From positions 186,001 to 250,000 of the forward strand of contig JAVXGM010000002.1 in assembly GCA_036657395.1 (NCBI GenBank): a stretch of 64,000 nucleotides of DNA, read 5' to 3'. This document shows positions 31,715 to 40,978 of this stretch, in pieces. The notes under the pieces were generated by a model. That model had not been told where the DNA came from. It saw only the letters and a program-made list of their open reading frames with translations, and did not search any database. Position 1 is the stretch's first letter. Every line of letters starts with the position of its first letter. This DNA is from JAVXGM01 sp036657395. GTDB taxonomy: Bacteria; Bacillota; Clostridia; Peptostreptococcales; Anaerovoracaceae. The position numbers were made by a program, and so were the translations under genes.

Positions 31715-32919
31715 AAATGCTCCCCTTTTAACTCTAGTTTTTCTCTATTTACAATAACATTTCCAGTCATTTTCAAGCCTGTCTTTGCCTTATATTTAAA
31801 AAGGCTATTAATTTGTATGACCCCATCTTTTAAATCTAATATTTCTGCGATCTCAAGAACTTTTCTACTTCCATCAGGCAACCTACCAAGATGAATAATC
31901 AAATCCAGACCTTCTGCTATTTGAGATCTAATAGCATCTATAGGAAAATCTGCCGCCTGTAAAAACATTGATTCCAGCCTTCTAAGCATTCCGTTAATAG
32001 AATTTCCGTGACCTGTAGAAAGACTACCATCATGGCCTGTATTCATGGCTGAAATCATATCCATCACCTCCTTTCCTCTAACTTCTCCTACAATAATCCT
32101 ATCCGGTCGCATTCTAAGACTAGTCTTAATTAACTGCTCCATAGTAATCTGTCCTTTCCCTTGAACATTTGCATTTTTGCATTCCATTCGAATCAGATTT
32201 TCAATCTGTCTAATCTGTAATTCTGCAGAATCTTCAATGACAATTACCCTTTCGCTTGAAGGGATGTAATTTGAAAGAACATTTAGAAATGTAGTCTTTC
32301 CTGAGGATGTGCCTCCACTTATGAAGCAATTATACCCTGCTTTTACTAGGATTCTCAAAAACTCTGCTGCCTCTTTAGTAATGCTTCCATTATCAATTAA
32401 AGTCTTCATGTTTATAGCCTTTTCTGGAAATTTTCTTATGGTTAATATAGGCCCTCCTAAGGCAATATTTTTATACACAGCATTGACTCGGGAGCCATCC
32501 TCTAAGCGAGCATCTACAATCGGATTCATTTCATTAATTTCCCTGTGTACTTTGCTTGCAATTCTCCTAATGAGTTCTTCTAAGTCTTCTGTTGAGTCAA
32601 ATGTAATGTCCACCTTCTGAAGAGTCCCCATTTTTTCCACAAAGATATGGTCTTTCCCATTAACCATGATTTCTGAAACCTGTATGTCCTCTACAAATGG
32701 CTGCAGGATGTCCAGATCTCGCCGTATAGCGTTAAATACCCTCCCAATGAGCTGTGCGTTCTCTTTATAAGAATACATTGCTAACTGGTCATCCCGAAGA
32801 ACATGTTCTTCAATAAGCTTAAGGACTTCTTCATCAGTAATTTCTTCTTCTTTATAAGTTAAAATATCTCGGATCTCAGCCGTCAACGTCTTTCCGTTTT
32901 TAATTACATTTTTATCCAT
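31711..32919 (-). CDS. cpaF: CpaF/TadA-type secretion ATPase
   Basis: A 402-residue hexameric ATPase that powers assembly of Flp-type pili. It has the N-terminal helical region with IQVSEIMVNGKDHIFVE, Walker A ISGGTSSGKTTFLN (about residue 200-212), the Asp box IVIEDSAELQI, Walker B-type RPDRIIVGEVRG, and the His box AMNTGHDGSLSTGHG. All motifs are intact. It is the first gene of the main Tad run and stands about 100 bp from the terminator of the upstream antiporter gene. Confidence 0.93.
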   Translation of the reverse strand: MDKNVIKNGKTLTAEIRDILTYKEEEITDEEVLKLIEEHVLRDDQLAMYSYKENAQLIGRVFNAIRRDLDILQPFVEDIQVSEIMVNGKDHIFVEKMGTLQKVDITFDSTEDLEELIRRIASKVHREINEMNPIVDARLEDGSRVNAVYKNIALGGPILTIRKFPEKAINMKTLIDNGSITKEAAEFLRILVKAGYNCFISGGTSSGKTTFLNVLSNYIPSSERVIVIEDSAELQIRQIENLIRMECKNANVQGKGQITMEQLIKTSLRMRPDRIIVGEVRGKEVMDMISAMNTGHDGSLSTGHGNSINGMLRRLESMFLQAADFPIDAIRSQIAEGLDLIIHLGRLPDGSRKVLEIAEILDLKDGVIQINSLFKYKAKTGLKMTGNVIVNREKLELKGEHL

Positions 32920-32951
32920 CTTTTACATTATTTTCCTTTCACTTACATAAT

Positions 32952-32983
32952 AAAAGACTTGTAAGAATTTTACAAGTCTTTTT
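32952..32983 (-). terminator. Terminator between the Kef-like gene and cpaF
   Basis: AAAAGACTTGTAA and TTACAAGTCTTTTT form a 13-bp stem with a 5-nt loop. It follows the antiporter stop on the minus strand and separates the phosphate/ion genes from the Tad block. A small direct repeat, ATTCGACAATATTCGAC, lies next to it. Confidence 0.83.
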
Positions 32984-33020
32984 ATTCGACAATATTCGAC
33001 AAAGAGCCTATTAGACCTTC

Positions 33021-35333
33021 CTACTCCTCCTCATCGTCTAAAAAGTCTGCTTTCAACAAACGGTCTGCCATCTTTTGAGTACCTAACACCCAAATCAGAT
33101 CTCCCTCTTCTATAATCATATCGATGTCCGGATTGATAATAGGTAGCCTCCCCCGCTCTACACCTATTATATTACCTTTATATTTGTCACGGAATCCAGA
33201 ATTTTTAATGGATTTTTTCAGAAAACTAGAATCTTTTTCAATTTCAAGAGGACAACATATTATTTGGTTTTTAGGCGCAATTCCATGAAAAACTTGTCCA
33301 TAAATATACTCTTTCATTGTGATCATAGGCTCCTCTGGTGCCTGTATGTAATCTTCTTTTTCTAAAATCAGTAGACAAGAATCAATTTCAAACTTTGTAC
33401 CAATAGCATGTAAAACATCTCCCTTAACCACATTTTCATTTCCATCAGGCATATTGATATGCTTTCCATCCCGAATAATCTTAATAATAGTAACATGAAA
33501 AAATTTATGTTTGGTAAATTCCAGTATAGTATTATTTTCTATAGTGCGCAATACTTTAAATTCGACTACAAACATGGATTCATCAAGCCACCTATAATCT
33601 CCTTTTATACCCCTTTCTTTTTTCTTCTTTGCCAAAGTATTTTCATAAAAATTCTCTATAAAACGCATTTCCATTTTTAAGGTCATACCCTTAATATAGT
33701 CGGATTTTATTATAAGCACTACCACGATAAGAGATAAAACAAATAGAGGAAAATATGACAAATTAAATAATCTCCGTAATGTAAGAACCATCATACACGC
33801 AGCCACAATTACACGCATGGTGGTAAATGCTAAAAGAGGCATCCTGTTAGTTGGACTTTTCAACCAAAGCTTTGTAAACAAAGTGCTCTTCTTTGATCCC
33901 ATTATATTTATAATAGGGATCATAAGTCCACAAACAACTAACGCTACCACAACGTTTCCCCATACGCCTGGTAAATATTTTTGCATAAATGGGGCAAATA
34001 CTTTTACTCCTGAAATATACAAAATAACCAAGCCGCCACCACAAACTGTAAATCTAACAAAATATTTAGTTATAAAGCGCTGCCAATCAGAATCCTTGTC
34101 CTTATCACTTCGTTCCTCAGAGGTATGCCTGTTAAGAAATTTATATAATTTTATAGGTATATGTCTTCTTACAAATTGATAAACCCACTCGGAATTTTTT
34201 ATAAAAATCGGTGTTGTAAAAGATGTAATTAAAGAGACGCAAACCACTATTGGGAAAATAAAGTCGCTGATTACTCCCAGGCTCATTCCAAGGCTTGCAA
34301 CAATAAAAGAAAATTCTCCTATCTGCACCATGCTAAGCCCACCTCGAATCGCCGTATGAACCGATTGTCCCGAGAAGAGTATTCCCAAGCAAGCAAATAT
34401 CATTTGTCCTATGATAGTCACAATGGCGATAATTACAATAGGTACGATATATTCTACTAATACTTCTGGCTGAATCATCATTCCTACAGAAACAAAAAAC
34501 ACCGCACCAAATAAATCTTTGATGGGTGCGACCAGTTTCTCAATTTCTTTAGCCTTCACTGTGCCTGCCAGAATAGATCCAGCAAGGAATGCCCCTAAAG
34601 CCGAGGAAAATCCAATATAATCTCCAATGACTACCATGGAAAGACAAATTCCAATAACAATAACAACTAGAATCTCGTTGTTAATCAATTTTTCCATCTT
34701 CTTCAAGAAGGTTGGAATTAGATAAACGCCTAATACAATCCATATGAGCAATGAAAGAATAAGCATACCTATGTGTGAAAACAGAACCGTTCCTGTCACA
34801 CTTTGTCCTACCGCTACAGTAGATAGAACAACCATCATAAAAATTCCGCTAATATCCTCTAAAACTAAAGTGCCCAAAACTAATTGGGCAAATTTTTCTT
34901 GTTTTAAGTGATATTCTTCATATGCCTTTAAAATAATCATGGTAGATGACATGGAAAGCATTCCTCCTAAAAAAATGCTGTCCATCTTGCTCCAACCCAG
35001 TAGCGAACCTGTTGTATACCCAATTAAAATCATAGCGCACATTACTGTCATTGCAGTAACAAAGGCACTACCTCCCACTGTGGCAATCTTTCTAAAACCA
35101 AATTCTAAACCTAATCCAAACATTAGAAAAATAATCCCTATATTTGCCCAGGTATGAATATCAGCCACATCAACTACTGTAGGAAGCCAAGCAAAATTAG
35201 GGCTAATTAAAAAACCTGCAACTATATATCCTAGGACTACAGGCTGTTTCAATTTTTTAAAAATTAAAGTAACCACCCCAGCTACAACTAATATTAATGC
35301 TAGATCAATTATTAACAGATCTAATCCTTCCAT
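33021..35333 (-). CDS. Kef-type cation:proton antiporter with two RCK_C domains
   Basis: A 770-residue CPA2-family antiporter. Residues about 1-400 form the exchanger with roughly 12 helices (LGYIVAGFLISP, then FGLGLEFG and FSSALGAFLAGSILAGT, FFVSVGMMI). A further block of membrane helices follows (about 425-560). The C-terminus has two TrkA_C (RCK_C) regulatory domains, about 600-680 and 690-765, the last ending EEGDLIWVLGTQKMADRLL. No RCK_N nucleotide-binding domain is seen, so regulation by NAD(H) seems unlikely. It would exchange K+ or Na+ for H+. It lies 5 bp after phoR-like. Confidence 0.88.
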   Translation of the reverse strand: MEGLDLLIIDLALILVVAGVVTLIFKKLKQPVVLGYIVAGFLISPNFAWLPTVVDVADIHTWANIGIIFLMFGLGLEFGFRKIATVGGSAFVTAMTVMCAMILIGYTTGSLLGWSKMDSIFLGGMLSMSSTMIILKAYEEYHLKQEKFAQLVLGTLVLEDISGIFMMVVLSTVAVGQSVTGTVLFSHIGMLILSLLIWIVLGVYLIPTFLKKMEKLINNEILVVIVIGICLSMVVIGDYIGFSSALGAFLAGSILAGTVKAKEIEKLVAPIKDLFGAVFFVSVGMMIQPEVLVEYIVPIVIIAIVTIIGQMIFACLGILFSGQSVHTAIRGGLSMVQIGEFSFIVASLGMSLGVISDFIFPIVVCVSLITSFTTPIFIKNSEWVYQFVRRHIPIKLYKFLNRHTSEERSDKDKDSDWQRFITKYFVRFTVCGGGLVILYISGVKVFAPFMQKYLPGVWGNVVVALVVCGLMIPIINIMGSKKSTLFTKLWLKSPTNRMPLLAFTTMRVIVAACMMVLTLRRLFNLSYFPLFVLSLIVVVLIIKSDYIKGMTLKMEMRFIENFYENTLAKKKKERGIKGDYRWLDESMFVVEFKVLRTIENNTILEFTKHKFFHVTIIKIIRDGKHINMPDGNENVVKGDVLHAIGTKFEIDSCLLILEKEDYIQAPEEPMITMKEYIYGQVFHGIAPKNQIICCPLEIEKDSSFLKKSIKNSGFRDKYKGNIIGVERGRLPIINPDIDMIIEEGDLIWVLGTQKMADRLLKADFLDDEEE

Positions 35334-35338
35334 ATGGC

Positions 35339-36232
35339 CTACCTTTCAAATGTTACATAAAATATTGTGCCCTCGCCAACAGTACTTTCTACTCTAAGAT
35401 CTGCCTCAAACAAGGCAGCTATATGTTTAACTATTGATAGGCCTAAACCTGTACCACCTGCTTTTGTTGATCTAGACTTATCCACTCTATAAAACCGTTC
35501 AAATAATCGTTCCAAATGTTCATTCTTTATGCCGATTCCTTCATCTTTCACAGAAACTTCCATTTGTTCTCCTTTTGATTTAGCACAAACCCAAACTCTA
35601 CCACCGTCATTGGAATATTTAATAGCATTCTCCATAAGATTCACTAGCAATTGGCTAAACCTATCTGAACTTCCATATATCCCTAGATTTTGATCGCAAT
35701 CAATTATAATTTCTACCCTTTTGTTTCGTGCAATAGGAATCAAAGACTCTGCTGTTCCTCTAATCACACCTTCTACATCTATCTGGCTACTCTCAGGCAT
35801 TTCCTTTTTGTTTTCTATATCAGATAAAACCAATAAATCCTCAATTAATCGCTTCAATCTAGATGTTTCAATAGCGATAATGTCGATAAATTTAGTTCGA
35901 ATCTCTGGATCTTCGGCCGCACCATCTTGCAGAGTTTCAATAAAACCTGTAATAGATGTTAAAGGAGTTTTCAATTCATGACTCACATTGGCCACAAATT
36001 CTTTTCTTAAAATATCAGCTTGCTTGCTTTTTTCCGCAGCAATTTTCAGATCTTCTTGTGCTTTAATGTTAGGTATAATAATTGAATAGTTAATATGTAT
36101 GCCAATTAGTAACATCCCTATGGCAAAAATCGGCAGAGTTAACTGAACGCCTACCCCGCTATGAGCCATAAGAATTATTGCCAAGGAAAAAAATACAATT
36201 TCTATCACAGCAATGCAATACTTTTTTTTCAT
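35339..36232 (-). CDS. phoR: PhoR-type sensor histidine kinase
   Basis: A 297-residue kinase with two N-terminal membrane helices (about 5-22 and 29-48) joined by a very short loop, then HisKA (FVANVSHELKTPLTSITGF, with the phospho-His) and a HATPase_c domain: NLMENAIKYSNDGG, KDEGIGI, and GTGLGLSIVKHIA. It lacks the external sensor and PAS domains found in long PhoR proteins, so it is likely to sense through a membrane partner such as a phosphate transporter. It overlaps the response regulator gene by 4 bp. The PHO-box evidence at the cotransporter gene supports phosphate as the signal. Confidence 0.82.
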   Translation of the reverse strand: MKKKYCIAVIEIVFFSLAIILMAHSGVGVQLTLPIFAIGMLLIGIHINYSIIIPNIKAQEDLKIAAEKSKQADILRKEFVANVSHELKTPLTSITGFIETLQDGAAEDPEIRTKFIDIIAIETSRLKRLIEDLLVLSDIENKKEMPESSQIDVEGVIRGTAESLIPIARNKRVEIIIDCDQNLGIYGSSDRFSQLLVNLMENAIKYSNDGGRVWVCAKSKGEQMEVSVKDEGIGIKNEHLERLFERFYRVDKSRSTKAGGTGLGLSIVKHIAALFEADLRVESTVGEGTIFYVTFER

Positions 36233-36918
36233 TTTATCTTATACCCTTTCCCACGGATTGTTTCTATGTACTTCTCTTCGTCTCCTTCACGTTCTAATTT
36301 TTTTCTAAGGTAACGAATATGTACATCTACCGTTCTTGTTTCTCCCACATATTCTATACCCCAAACCTTATCTAGAAGTTGGTCTCTGGTAATAACATGG
36401 CTCCTATTTTCCGCAAGATAACATAAAACTTCAAACTCTTTTAATGTAAGTTTTATTTCTTCATCTTGAATTTTCACCTGATGACGATCAACGTTAATTT
36501 CCAGGTCATCTATTTTAAGAATTTCTTCCTTCTGTTCCATGACTTTATCTCTAGCCTCTGTTCTTCTGAGAACAGCTTTAATCCTAGCCATTAGCTCTCT
36601 AATACCAAAAGGTTTAGAAATATAATCATCTGCGCCAAACTCTAAACCTAAAACCTTATCTATTTCCTCAGTCTTAGCAGTAAGCATAATAATGGGTACA
36701 TTATTTCCCTCTTCTCTTAGCTCTTTGCAAATGTCGTATCCGTTTTTCCCGGGAAGCATAATATCTAACAATATGAGATCTGGTTTTTCCTTATGAACCA
36801 TTGTGATGCCCATATATCCGTCTTCAGCCTCAATTCCTTCATATCCATTAGTCGTTAGATTGTAAAGAACTAATTCTCTAATATTAGGTTCATCCTCAAT
36901 GATTAATATCTTTTTCAT
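36229..36918 (-). CDS. phoP: PhoP/PhoB-type OmpR-family response regulator
   Basis: A 229-residue DNA-binding response regulator. The receiver domain has the acidic pair in IIEDEP, the phospho-acceptor Asp in LILLDIMLPG, the Thr/Ser in IMLTAKTEE and Lys in YISKPF. The C-terminal winged helix has LTLKEFEVLCYLAENRSHVITRDQLL and the wing TVDVHIRYLRKKL, with GKGYKIK at the end. It would bind TTAACA repeats like those upstream of the cotransporter gene. AGGGAGGTGA precedes the ATG. Confidence 0.88.
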   Translation of the reverse strand: MKKILIIEDEPNIRELVLYNLTTNGYEGIEAEDGYMGITMVHKEKPDLILLDIMLPGKNGYDICKELREEGNNVPIIMLTAKTEEIDKVLGLEFGADDYISKPFGIRELMARIKAVLRRTEARDKVMEQKEEILKIDDLEINVDRHQVKIQDEEIKLTLKEFEVLCYLAENRSHVITRDQLLDKVWGIEYVGETRTVDVHIRYLRKKLEREGDEEKYIETIRGKGYKIK

Positions 36919-36966
36919 ATCTTCACCTCCCTTTTATACTAGCACAATTTTCAATCTTTTTTAAAG

Positions 36967-38652
36967 CTATTTCGTGATATCAAAGGTTTTAAAATTAATA
37001 TCATTTAATACAGCATCTGCAATATTATCGCAATAATCTCCGATTTTTTCAATATTGTGGATTACGTCTGTATAGATTACAGTAAATTCTGGTGAACATT
37101 GGCGTCTGCTCAACCGGAGCATATGCTGCTTTCGTAGCATTGCCTCAGTACTGTTTAATTGCTGTTCTTCTTCTTTTACGTATTCAGCCATCTGGCGATC
37201 TCCAGTTTCTAGCGCCGCCACAGTATTTCCCATCATGCGTTTAACCTGATCAAAACATTCATAAATCTCCGCACATGCCGAATCGGAGAAATCATATTTA
37301 TTCTTCGTCTTTGCCTCAGCAAATTCAGCGATATTTTTACAATGATCCCCTATATGTTCAATGTCTGCAGATATATGCATAAGACCAGCAATCTGTAGTG
37401 CTTGATGTTCTGTAACAGATTCTGTGGAAGAAATAGAGGCCAAATAACTAATTACCTTGCCTTCTAGGTCATTAACATAATCCTCTAATTCCATTACTTT
37501 TTTCACCTCATCTAAATTGTTTCCTAAGAACCCTTTTTTAGCTGAAACAATCATTTCTGAAGCAAAAATTGCAACTCTAGATAATTCTTTTGTAGCTAAA
37601 TGAATTGCTACAAATGGTCTTTCCAGTATATTGTAGTCAAGAAATATCGGCTCTGAAGGAAGTCTATCCTCATCTTTGCCTGGAACAATCTTCGTCACAA
37701 CGATTACTAATACACCTATCAATGGAAGAAATAAAAGCGTGTTGAATATGTTAAAACACATATGTGCATTAGCTATTTGCCTTGCAATAACCTCAACCTC
37801 TGGACCAGAAGGTGAAATAAATCTAATAAATTTAGCGTATAGCGGAATAAACCAAATAAATATAAATGCTCCTGTAAGATTGAAAATAATATGAGCTGCT
37901 GCAGTTCTCTTGGCGTTAACTGAGGCACCAATTGAAGCCAAAAGAGCAGTTATAGTTGTACCAATATTGTCACCAAATAAAATTGGTAAAGCTCCATTAA
38001 GACCTATAATACTAGTTACACCATCTGCTCCTGCTGTACTTGCTAGATTTTGAAGTACGGCGATTGTAGCTGAACTACTCTGTACAACTACAGTCATAAG
38101 TGTTCCAAGTCCAACACCAAGAACAGGAATATCCTGCACATACATCATTAAATCTATGAACACTTGGGAGTCAGCCAAAGGCTTCATAACACCTCCCATT
38201 ATATTAATTCCTACAAATAGTAATCCAAAAGCAAATAATGTCTGTCCTATGTTAGCTACTTGTTCTTTCTTTACAAAGAAATACATAACAAACCCAATAG
38301 CAACAAAGCACCAAGCATAATCTCCTATTTGAAAAGCAATCAGTTGAGCTGTAATAGTAGTACCAATATTTGCTCCTAAAATAATACTAATGGCCTGGGG
38401 AAGCTTCATAAGCCCTGCGCTTACAAATCCTAAGACCATCACTGTTGTCGCACTACTACTTTGCAAAACCGCTGTACAAAGGGTTCCTGCTAATACCCCT
38501 AGGACAGGATTTCTAGTAAGTAATGCCAAAATCTTTTGCATTTTCTCTCCGGCTGCTTTTTGTAAACCATCGCTCATTAAGTTCATGCCATAAATAAACA
38601 TTGCTAATCCCCCAAAAAGGGTTGCAATTATTTGCACATTTTCTGCGTTCAT
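36967..38652 (-). CDS. Na+/phosphate cotransporter (NptA type) with PhoU-like tail
   Basis: A 561-residue transporter with two Na/Pi cotransport repeats. The hallmark QSSSA occurs twice, in AVLQSSSATTVMVLGF and VVVQSSSATIAVLQN, within about nine helices (residues 1-330). The C-terminal 230 residues are helical and PhoU-like (SADIEHIGDHCKNIAEFA and VIHNIEKIGDYCDNIADA), which may relay phosphate status to the kinase encoded downstream. The start at 38652 fits AGGAG 8 nt upstream and the family N-terminus; an ATG at 38670 would include that site. It is preceded by a PHO box. Confidence 0.92.
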   Translation of the reverse strand: MNAENVQIIATLFGGLAMFIYGMNLMSDGLQKAAGEKMQKILALLTRNPVLGVLAGTLCTAVLQSSSATTVMVLGFVSAGLMKLPQAISIILGANIGTTITAQLIAFQIGDYAWCFVAIGFVMYFFVKKEQVANIGQTLFAFGLLFVGINIMGGVMKPLADSQVFIDLMMYVQDIPVLGVGLGTLMTVVVQSSSATIAVLQNLASTAGADGVTSIIGLNGALPILFGDNIGTTITALLASIGASVNAKRTAAAHIIFNLTGAFIFIWFIPLYAKFIRFISPSGPEVEVIARQIANAHMCFNIFNTLLFLPLIGVLVIVVTKIVPGKDEDRLPSEPIFLDYNILERPFVAIHLATKELSRVAIFASEMIVSAKKGFLGNNLDEVKKVMELEDYVNDLEGKVISYLASISSTESVTEHQALQIAGLMHISADIEHIGDHCKNIAEFAEAKTKNKYDFSDSACAEIYECFDQVKRMMGNTVAALETGDRQMAEYVKEEEQQLNSTEAMLRKQHMLRLSRRQCSPEFTVIYTDVIHNIEKIGDYCDNIADAVLNDINFKTFDITK

Positions 38653-38734
38653 TACATAATCTCCTAACATAAATCATCATTAACTCTTACGTATTCAATT
38701 ATATATATTATGCTCTTGTAAAAAAGCAAGCCAA

Positions 38735-38762
38735 AGTTAAGCGAATGTTAAATCTGTGTTAA
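38735..38762 (-). promoter_or_regulatory. PHO box (three TTAAC repeats) upstream of the phosphate cotransporter gene
   Basis: On the minus strand TTAACA, TTAACA and TTAACT start at 38762, 38751 and 38740, an exact 11-bp period. This is the binding pattern of PhoP dimers. A CATAAT -10 (38712-38707) lies 22 bp downstream and no good -35 is present, as at PhoP-activated promoters. The first repeats overlap the stop codon of the TadZ-like gene. A second candidate -10, TATAAT, is at 38703-38698. Confidence 0.75.
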
Positions 38763-39824
38763 ATTTCTTTCAATAAACTCCGATATCTTCTTTATTCCCA
38801 ATCCAAACCCATTATCAATTGAAATCCAATTTGTTTTTTCTCCACTATAAAAACTTCCGTCATCTCTAGGTAGATAAAATGAAACAGGATCTCCCTCTTC
38901 TTCCATATGAATATGCCCTCTATATGAAAAATTGACAGCTTTTACAATTTTCCCCCATACTTCGTTGCCCTGAATAAAAGCTAAATAATTCAAAAAACCT
39001 TTTCCTCTAATGGATGTGGAATTTTGCCTCTCTATAAATATGATTTTTTTAGCAACATTATAGGCGCACATAGAAACCTTTGACATATTAGTTCCAACAT
39101 CTATTACTATAAGTTTATATCTAGCTGATTCAACAATTCCAGTGAAGAACTGAGCGAACTCCTCTTCTGATAGCTCCAGTAACAGGTTTCGCCCTTTAGA
39201 TGGACCAAAGGCCTCTACTCCATAAGAATCTCGCAACAAATAACCTTCCAAAAATGTAGGAGAAAAATTTTGGGAGTGAAAAATATGATATAAATATTCT
39301 CCCATACCTCTTCCCTTTGGATCACCTTCCATATAAATAAGAGTAGACTCTAATTCTTCCATTGAAAGATATAAGGCACGCCCTCCTCTGTACCTTGTAT
39401 ATTCCTGTGCAAGTGCCAAAGCAACGCTAGTGCATCCCACGCCTCCTTCTGAACTACCAACAGCCACAACTTTGACTTTCATTGTCTTCATTCCTACAGG
39501 TTTTCGCCCTGTAATATTGCTGTATATAAATAGTATATCCCCTGTCATTTTTCGTACATTTCCATATTTATATAAGGCAAAGTTCCCTTTGTCACTGTCC
39601 CTTATTACCATGGATGGTTTATCTACCAACTGAATTACTCTTGGCATGTCCTCCTTTGGCAAATCTGATAAAATTAAATCTAAATCCATCTCAATGGCTT
39701 TATATAGTTGATTTACTTCAAATAAAGTAACACTAAACTCTGGGTGAACCGTAATAATCGCCAAACTAAGAGCTCTGCCGTAATATCTATCCTTAGTTAC
39801 AATCCCTAGTGCAATATTTTCCAT
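38748..39824 (-). CDS. TadZ/CpaE-like MinD/ParA-family ATPase
   Basis: A 358-residue protein. Residues 1-115 look like a receiver-type pseudo-domain (LSDLPKEDMPRVIQLVDKP); from about 120 there is a ParA/MinD fold with a deviant Walker A, AVGSSEGGVGCTSVALALA, and IVIDVGTNMS as the switch region. The canonical Lys of GKGG is missing, but the second-Lys position is also replaced by Cys, so ATP use is uncertain. TadZ and CpaE place Tad pili at the cell pole. It is likely the missing partner of the Tad block 6 kb away, separated by the ion and phosphate genes. Confidence 0.68.
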   Translation of the reverse strand: MENIALGIVTKDRYYGRALSLAIITVHPEFSVTLFEVNQLYKAIEMDLDLILSDLPKEDMPRVIQLVDKPSMVIRDSDKGNFALYKYGNVRKMTGDILFIYSNITGRKPVGMKTMKVKVVAVGSSEGGVGCTSVALALAQEYTRYRGGRALYLSMEELESTLIYMEGDPKGRGMGEYLYHIFHSQNFSPTFLEGYLLRDSYGVEAFGPSKGRNLLLELSEEEFAQFFTGIVESARYKLIVIDVGTNMSKVSMCAYNVAKKIIFIERQNSTSIRGKGFLNYLAFIQGNEVWGKIVKAVNFSYRGHIHMEEEGDPVSFYLPRDDGSFYSGEKTNWISIDNGFGLGIKKISEFIERNLTQI

Positions 39825-39840
39825 ATCTTTTCCCCTTAAT

Positions 39841-39889
39841 ATTTGGTAATATTTTCCTTTTTATATATTTTAAGGCATTTGGTAATATA
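39841..39889. repeat. Pair of 12-bp direct repeats upstream of the TadZ-like gene
   Basis: ATTTGGTAATAT occurs at 39841-39852 and again at 39877-39888, 36 bp apart, in the 71-bp gap between tepA and the TadZ-like gene. The gap is A/T rich. The copies could be an operator or chance; nothing else matches them nearby. Confidence 0.4.
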
Positions 39890-39895
39890 TGTCAA

Positions 39896-40594
39896 TTATT
39901 TTTTTTCAATACGTTCCTTTAGTTCTTTTAAGGCCTGGCTCAATCCGCCTACTTCATCAATAATTCCTATTTTCACGGCCTCCTGTCCAAATAAAATAGT
40001 TCCCATGTCATTTGGCATATTATCAGCACAATTCATTAATTGGGTTATTCTGTTCTTCTCTGCCCTAGAATTACGTACAATAAAATCGATTACTCGTTCT
40101 TGTGTCTTTCGTAGGTAATCAAAGGTTGTCTCAGCCGTAATAATAAGACCATTAGTTCTAATAGGATGAAGTGTCATTGTTGCCGTTTTGGCAATGAAAG
40201 AATAGTCTGTTGATGTTGCAAGGGGAATACCGATGCTATGCCCTCCGCCTAACACCAGTGAGACTGTAGGCTTTGACATTGTAGAAATCATTTCGGACAA
40301 AGCAAGTCCTGCCTCTACATCCCCCCCAACTGTATTTAAAATAAAAAGCACCCCCTTCAGCTTAGGATTCTCTTCTACTGCAATAAGTTGTGGTATAACG
40401 TGTTCGTATTTTGTAGTTTTGTTTTCTGGGGGAAGAACCATGTGCCCTTCAATACTGCCTATAATGTTAATATATTGAATATCACTGTCAAATCCTGTTC
40501 CTGTGTCAAGCAATCCTAATTCTCTAATTATATCTTTACTTTTATCTTCTTCAGAAGGAAGGCTCTTTTCTTCTTTATTTTTCTCTTCACTCAT
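39896..40594 (-). CDS. tepA: ClpP-class serine protease, TepA-like
   Basis: A 232-residue ClpP/crotonase-fold protease. It matches Bacillus TepA (YmfB): VHPQ-type strand VIPQLIAVEEN, then NTVGGDVEAGLALSEMISTM, the nucleophile Ser in LGGGHSIGIPLA, and the His in TLHPIRT. TepA has been linked to degrading signal peptides after secretion and to sporulation. It has a highly charged N-terminal tail (about 1-22). It is divergent from the YlmC-like gene, with only 57 bp between starts. Confidence 0.85.
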   Translation of the reverse strand: MSEEKNKEEKSLPSEEDKSKDIIRELGLLDTGTGFDSDIQYINIIGSIEGHMVLPPENKTTKYEHVIPQLIAVEENPKLKGVLFILNTVGGDVEAGLALSEMISTMSKPTVSLVLGGGHSIGIPLATSTDYSFIAKTATMTLHPIRTNGLIITAETTFDYLRKTQERVIDFIVRNSRAEKNRITQLMNCADNMPNDMGTILFGQEAVKIGIIDEVGGLSQALKELKERIEKK

Positions 40595-40651
40595 ATTTTT
40601 CTCCTTTATATAATAGTATTAACCATAGTATTTACAGTTTGGAGGATCATT

Positions 40652-40897
40652 ATGCGGTTAAGTGAAATAGGAAACAAAGAAATCGTTGATTTGTCAAAGG
40701 GAAGTAAGCATGGCCAACTTTGGGATACAGAAATGCTCTTTGATAAAAAATCAGGAAAAATAAAAGCTGTGCTCATCCCCAGCTTTCAATCAAAAGGTCC
40801 ATTTAAAGGTTCGTCTGATTGGATAAAGCTTCCTTGGGATAGCATCGTTAAAATAGGAGATGATATTATTATTTTTAAATCGGAATTTCCCCAGTAA
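40652..40897 (+). CDS. YlmC/YmxH family PRC-barrel protein
   Basis: An 81-residue protein beginning MRLSEIGNKEIVDLSKG and ending in a short PRC-barrel strand set (GKIKAVLIPSF, LPWDSIVKIGDDIII). This matches the YlmC/YmxH family, expressed around sporulation in Bacilli and Clostridia; the molecular role is unknown. TTGGAGG precedes the ATG. It supports a spore-former or descendant of one. Confidence 0.9.
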   Translation: MRLSEIGNKEIVDLSKGSKHGQLWDTEMLFDKKSGKIKAVLIPSFQSKGPFKGSSDWIKLPWDSIVKIGDDIIIFKSEFPQ

Positions 40898-40978
40898 CAG
40901 CCAACCTTTTTATTGTTAAATCCTCTAACATGTTTTATACTTAGTATATCAAGTATAATAGAAAGAGAAGTATGTAAC

